A stretch of DNA of 64,000 nt from Capsicum annuum (lineage: Eukaryota > Streptophyta > Magnoliopsida > Solanales > Solanaceae): NCBI RefSeq assembly GCF_002878395.1, contig NC_061111.1:23146705-23210704 (forward strand), read 5' to 3'. A program made the position numbers and the translations under genes. Position 1 is the first letter of the stretch, and the number at the start of each line of letters is the position of its first letter. A model generated the notes under the pieces. The model was not told the origin of the DNA. It did no database searches and saw only the letters and a program-made list of their open reading frames with translations. Positions 59,181 through 64,000 of the stretch are shown here, in pieces.

Positions 59181-59182
59181 CT

Positions 59183-59610
59183 TGTTGGGTTTGAAATCGA
59201 GAGGCCGTCATGCGAAATCTATTAGTTGTAAACTATGAGACGATAAATCAGACGACAAAGAAAACAATACTAAAAAGCATAAAATAATTATATATTTCAG
59301 CCAATTGCCGTACATATTATAAAACCTAATATTTAAAAAAAAAACACAAAATCTAATAAGAGAGAAAATTTCCCCCTAACCAAAACTCTTAAACGACTAC
59401 ATTGTAGATGTTCTTTTGTTATTTTATGGGAAGGGGTCTTCTATTTATATATTCCCAAAACCTTTCCTCCAACAAAGAGGTTTGCGAAATATGGAAGAGT
59501 TTTATATTTTTCTTTTAAGAAAAGTAAAAGTATTTATGATTACTTTCATTTTCCTTACAAGAAAAGGTAAAACATAATTTTGGTAAGAAAATTAGGGCAA
59601 AACCCTAACA
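59183..59610 (-). repeat. 5' LTR of the TRIM-like element (right)
   Basis: Begins tgttgggtttgaaatcgaga, ends aaaccctaaca. Minus-strand TATA box (complement of 59441-59449) matches that in the other LTR. Confidence 0.92.
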
Positions 59611-59740
59611 CCTCTTCCACAGAGTGTGCACTTTCAAATTTTTATTTTAACTTGTAGAGCCATTGTTGGCTTCTATTTTTCAGAATATCCTCACAGCTAT
59701 CTTACACATAATGCTTGTCCAAATTAATGTCAAACCTCTC
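59611..59740 (-). pseudogene. Transposase-like gene, exon part upstream of the TRIM insertion
   Basis: After an acceptor (ttttttag on the minus strand) it reads ERFDINLDKHYVKDSCEDIL then KNRSQQWLYKLK, stop, KFESAHSVEE. The F-D-x-x-L...H-Y-V...W-x-Y-K-L pattern is that of the segment preceding the core domain in plant Ptta/En/Spm proteins. One TAA interrupts it. Confidence 0.72.
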
Positions 59741-60762
59741 CTAAAAAATAAATAAGTATTGAATAAACATAAAAAACAATCAAAATCCCTTTTAGATTAA
59801 AATTATAATCATAATATCTACTAACATACTTAGTACCTTAAAACTCTAATGCCCTTAAAAGCATAGAAGTTAGTTCAAGAAATTTGTACCATAATTTGAA
59901 ATCTATAGGTTCATATTTTAGTCCTTTTAAGTTACTAGGTTCCAAATTAATAATTTATACATATTAAATAGATTTACAGAGTTTGGACCAAAGTTACTGG
60001 AATTGGCCAAACCCATACCTTTGTCTCTGGCTTGGTTTATTGATTTAAAAAAACCTTAGTCTATATTTAGCTGTCATACTTGAACTATGTAAATTTCAGT
60101 TGATTGATATATTGTGATTAAAACGAATGCCAACTAAAGTTGGATTAATTAAATGAATAGGTAATGTGATAATCGATTAATTTAAGAATATCATAAATGC
60201 AGAATGCAGGTCTTATATTCTCAAACTAATGTTATGTGTCTCATAAGATGGAAACTCCACCTAATGTGGCTACCCAATACTCGAAAAATATTGAAAGGTC
60301 AAACTATAGTTCATCTCAAAACTACAGAGAGAGCAATCATTCACTAATTTCACTATATGTCCTCTTGGATATGAAGTGTTGGATATCATAGTTATCTTTC
60401 CTATTTGTTTTCTTAATACTACTGGATTCATTCATATTTTTCATACCTCTCTTTGCTCTTTTCTCTTTTTTTTTTTGAAAGTATGAACATTAGTAGTACC
60501 ATAGACTAAAGTAGAACAAAAAATACCTCAGATATATACAAAACATCATGCTCATTGATCTACCAAACATAGTTGTTATAAGTGAAAAAACAATGTGCTT
60601 ATGTTTAACTCAGAGCTACAAATAGTATTTATAAGTTGTATGCCAATGTTTTTAGCCCCTCAAATAGTCTTTTAATTTATATCCATATTATATAGCACTT
60701 GGACACCACCTCCATAAACCAATTGTTTGTCATGTAATAAATTTGGGAAGAATATAGAATAC
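59741..60762 (-). other. Probable intron of the transposase-like gene
   Basis: AT-rich with poly-T (60469-60478) and no coding sign. It lies between two recognisable exons on the minus strand. The splice phase does not close cleanly with the boundaries I chose, so the left edge of the upstream exon is approximate. Confidence 0.45.
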
Positions 60763-61000
60763 TTATATGGAATCTAATTAGTGTTGCATCTATGGCCTCT
60801 CTTGTAAGTTTCTTCCACTTTTTTGGAAGTGGAAGAAAATTTCAAGCAATTATCTCTAATTTATTGGACAGTTTGGATGATTGAATTGTCTTAGTTGGCC
60901 TTTCTTTACCAATTGGGATCTCTATTTTCATCTTACTTCCCATAGCCTTCATTATTTTTTTAAGACCTTTTCCTCTAGTCTGCCATGACCCTTCCTGAGT
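60763..61000 (-). pseudogene. Transposase-like gene, exon with RGKG motif
   Basis: After an acceptor (gattcttctag, minus) the frame reads TQEGSWQTRGKGLKKIMKAM then PIGKERPTKTIQSSKLSNKL and PLPKKWKKLTREAIDATLIR. The order RG-x-x-x-x, P-x-G, then a Lys/Trp-rich P-x-x-W-K-x-[LV]-P-like segment is typical of plant Ptta/En/Spm proteins. A TGA at 60842-60844 most likely replaces Arg (CGA). This is the first strongly recognisable part of the gene. Confidence 0.7.
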
Positions 61001-61379
61001 CTAGAAGAATCATCTAATGATGAAAAACATCAATTCAAACCATATTGATTAAAAAAAGTAAAGAACATATCCAGTCTTCTTTTGATCAACTGCTAAAATG
61101 AAAAATTAAGATGCAAAAATAATTTTAAGCCTCTTTCAATATTTCCATCTACCAGACAGTAAAATGTGTTTCGGACAACTTGAAATATTACAGCATAGCA
61201 ATAAGATGAACTCACAAAATCAATTTGACAGCACTAGACCATCTATATGTCATCTAGACCTTTTCATTGCATAGTCAGCAGAGAATAGAAGAGGTAGAAT
61301 GTGTACTATTTACATACAGGTTTCAATTATTTATTAGTATAAAACCTTCTTCTTTACATTTACATGATTCGTGACCTAC
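61001..61379 (-). other. Probable intron of the transposase-like gene
   Basis: Donor ggtaggtcac and acceptor ttcttctag on the minus strand bound an AT-rich stretch with no coding sign. Confidence 0.45.
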
Positions 61380-62323
61380 CTTATGTTATTTGGATTCACC
61401 ATAACACCATTCGACATTGTGCTCTGTAGCTTCTTTTATTCTCGTTTTTATAACTTATGAATTTTGTAATACACCTCTGGATGTCTTTGAAAATTGACTT
61501 CTGGCTCATACCCATTCTCATAAAATTATTTTCTTTACTGTTGCTCACAACCCTTCTATACTGGCCACTTCTAATTCTTTCACTAGGCTTTAAGATCAAA
61601 GTTGAGGATACACGTCCATTGGTTCTTTGAGGAACCAAAGATTTTCTTTGTACATTTTTCTAATGAACCTTTGATTTATTAGTTTTGTTAGGAATAGACA
61701 ACGAAGAAATAGATCTTCCAGTAACCATTTTAGGGATAGAAGCTTCATTATGAGCTAGAACAGGAGCCTTGGACATATTAGCTTGTTTTACTTCTATATT
61801 TAGAGTTATATTTCTACTATTTGGTGTTTTCTCTTTATTCTCTCTTAGTTTCCCTTCTTCATAGGGAATTGAAGAAGATACAATACTCAATTTACTTGAG
61901 GAAGCTTTTTGACCTTTCGATTGCCTACAAACATTTACCTCTATACTTGATGCTAGTATTGTAACATAACTATTCCTCAAACTTACTCTTAGAGATAATA
62001 ATAACCCAGTAGTTTGACCAAGCACTTCAAAAGACTTTTTTCCACAGGCTTTAGATTTAATGTTACTTGAAGAATCAGTAACACACAACTCTTGCTTGTA
62101 ATACTGTTCACTATTCTCTGATGTAATACATCTGCTTATTGAATGGGACTTGTCACTACAGACAGCCAAAGAATTTGAGCTAATTTTATTGTCCATAGAA
62201 CTAAAAGCTAGCCTTTGACAAGCAAAATCTAAATCTAAAGCGGTAGCTCTTGCTAAATTTGTATGGTTTGTCTTATGCTCAATTACTTTGTCAATTCCTA
62301 AACCCTCTTTACTTAAGTTCCTA
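61380..62323 (-). pseudogene. N-terminal exon of the transposase-like gene, or an unrelated Ser/Lys-rich gene
   Basis: The minus frame is open from the left edge of LTR J at 62323 to 61396 except for one TAA at 61660-61662. It reads NLSKEGLGIDKVIEHKTNHT, later SSSKLSIVSSSIPYEEGKLR and, after the stop, VPQRTNGRVSSTLILKPSER. Composition is Ser, Lys and Asn-rich with no domain I know. The same strand and a donor-like site at 61380 suggest it is the variable N-terminal exon of the transposase-like gene. Its 5' end is cut off by LTR J, so the real start lies outside the window. It could be an independent gene. Confidence 0.5.
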
Positions 62324-64000
62324 TGAAACACCCTGGTTTATGGACCTTAGAATATTTCCTTAATTTCTGGTTTTTGGCAAGATACGACTTAGGGAATAAG
62401 TTGTGCACTTAGGTATGGGTGGTATAGTCCAGTCGTATGCTGACCAGTATTGGGTAGTGGGAAGGATTTAGTCACTCGAATGGGTATGACTTGGGTGGTA
62501 CAAGTTGTATCGATGGACACGGGTTGTTTGGTTACTTCACTTAACCTTAGACCTGGTAACTTAAGTTGGATCTGAGTATGAGCGGCTCACCATGATCCAT
62601 AATCCATGGTATAATTTGTACCTAGGACTCATATGGTGGTCAATGTTCAAACCTCCTGAAATTCTATTCTATCAGGGGCACAGTATATGGGTACTAGTCG
62701 TACACTTAGATATGACTTGGGTTTGGGTGTGTCCTACCTTGATAGCTTTGGGTCCAAGGAAGGAAAGCCTAGTGTATAAAAAGTGGGTACCACTCGTATA
62801 GTATAGGTATGACTCATAAGGGTATGCCATACCCTATGATGGGAATTAAGTTCAATTTAAGTAAGGGAAATCTAGATATTTCCCCACTTATACTAATGAG
62901 TTCCCATGACTTATATTTCACTTGGGAGAATATTTTCCCTACTATTCTATTTTTAAACACTTAGAAAATACTTTTAAATCCTCTCTAGAGTTTTTAGGAA
63001 AAGGAAGATAGGGTTTCATCTTAAGGAGTAAATTGGGCTTGTCTTGGTGATTCCTCTCCATTATTATCTTGGATTAAGGAATGTTCTCTTCCATCATTGT
63101 TAGTTCCAACAAAAGGCATGGATTTTATACAATGTTTTCATGATTTGAAGTTGTATGATTTTGGGTTTTTAATTATGATTTGGGGGTTTTGGTTATAAAT
63201 GCTTGGTTATGGTTTTCCCTTATTTTAATTATGAATTTATATGTAATAATGGTGGTTTTGGATAATAGGTTGCATGGGAATGGTTGTTTGGTAATTGGCT
63301 TTGGTTTGGAAAATATTATGCCCCCAATGTGTTTGTAAAATGCCTATAACAATGTTTTCACTATAATATTGGGTTTTCAATCGAACTTATGCAAGTTTAA
63401 ACTTGGTAATAGAACCCTAAATGATATGAATGGGTTAAATAGTTTTGGAATGGTTTGGCTTAATAAATATACTTGTAGGGTCGAAGGGAATCTCTCGAGT
63501 TAAAATGGTAATGGATACTTATGGGTTATATGGGAATCCCCCAAGTTAATTGGATAGCAGGGTCTATGGGTACATGGGAATCCCTTGACCACTAAAAGGT
63601 TTGGCTAAGGACAATACTTGCAAGTTATAGTCGGTATGACTATACCACTACTAATAGCCTTGGTTAATAATAATGGAATAATGGTTTAGTTGGAAATTAG
63701 TTTTAATTGGGCAATAATGGCGGGGTGTGAAAGCTAACCATGAAGGTGGGAGTATAATGGATAAACACCAGAAACTCGTGTTTGCCGATATGAGGGTTAG
63801 GTCATAGCTACCTTATATGATACTTATGAGGTACACGAGAATTCTTTAGGTACACTGTACATATGTATCATAGATAGTGAAGGGTACATAGGAATCCCAG
63901 ACTCTTATGGTATCTCTGGTTTATGTGACTACACGCATTGAGGTCCATTCAGAGGGTTACACTGAACAAATATAGCCCGTAGGTGGTTTTAGGATGATTA
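62324..64000 (+). repeat. LTR J, left part, runs off the window
   Basis: It starts tgaaacaccctggtttatgg directly at the end of the exon. Layout resembles gypsy LTRs: an acaccc start, degenerate repeats of 'gggtatgactt'-type words at 62390-62830, a transcribed-leader-like phrase (agatagggtttcatctta, 63008-63025) and recurrent 'gggaatccc' words at 63488-63895. No coding region; small open frames here have no domain. Orientation is inferred as plus from the word order. The other end and any duplication are outside the window. Confidence 0.55.

Larger units (their letters stand above)
58218..59610 (-). mobile_element. TRIM-like LTR element, complete, minus orientation, in an exon
   Basis: Two LTRs of 423 and 428 bp (58218-58640 and 59183-59610; tgttgggtt...accctaaca) flank only 542 bases. 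The primer-binding site is on the minus strand by the right LTR, and a purine-rich tract (aagaagaggagattt on the minus strand) lies by the left one. There is no coding sequence, hence terminal-repeat retrotransposon in miniature (TRIM-like). The target-site duplication is a perfect cctct (58213-58217 and 59611-59615). It needs enzymes from another element to move. Confidence 0.93.

Noticed and set aside
1..64000. tRNA, rRNA or small RNA genes
   Set aside because: Strings such as gctctgatacca look like tRNA 3' ends but each lies at a retroelement primer-binding position; no cloverleaf was found.

Overview
This is a repeat-dominated stretch of plant nuclear DNA. I see no intact protein-coding gene. 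The family mix (Maximus/SIRE-like Ty1-copia elements, Tekay/Del-like chromovirus gypsy elements with LTRs of about 2.5 kb, a TRIM-like element, and a SINE tail of a kind I know from nightshades) suggests a large solanaceous genome such as pepper, tobacco or a Solanum. That assignment rests on recognition only; no search was run.

Layout. 1-5482: AT-rich flank with a short candidate LTR (2894-3115), two perfect tandem duplications, and an F-box pseudogene (4556-4735). 5483-36633: one old copia element (A) that has become a four-level nest. A carries a gypsy solo LTR (D, 8621-30881). D is split by a second copia (B, 9884-29625), and B's integrase is split by a full-length minus-strand gypsy chromovirus (C, 13505-23728). 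A also holds a second gypsy solo LTR (F, 32135-34827). Target-site duplications (TSDs) can be read at every level: aaact/caact, gatct, ctact, gctag/attag and tttat. 37333-47420: a minus-strand chromovirus (G) whose right LTR is fused to a truncated LTR of a sister family (H), then a SINE tail.

47571-64000: remains of an older gene landscape. There is a fragment of a mitochondrial ADP/ATP carrier gene (49410-49650). A minus-strand gene of the plant Ptta/En/Spm transposase type extends from about 62323 down to 50336. That gene is cut by gypsy element E (50493-57370, itself hit by another LTR element, I), by a TRIM-like element (58218-59610, perfect cctct duplication), and by a further LTR (J) running off the right edge from 62324.

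All retroelement reading frames carry stops or frameshifts, several of them the TGG-to-TGA/TAG changes expected of methylated, silenced DNA. The most unusual signal is a set of short hairpins at one position in the LTRs of all the gypsy subfamilies. Their stems differ between subfamilies but stay paired (for example ctatgat/atcatag, ctatggt/accatag, ctacatt/aatgtag), as if structure were kept while sequence drifted. Other unusual points are a mini-repeat block at a fixed place in the LTRs that is different in each subfamily, and an extra 3' reading frame downstream of pol in copia B.
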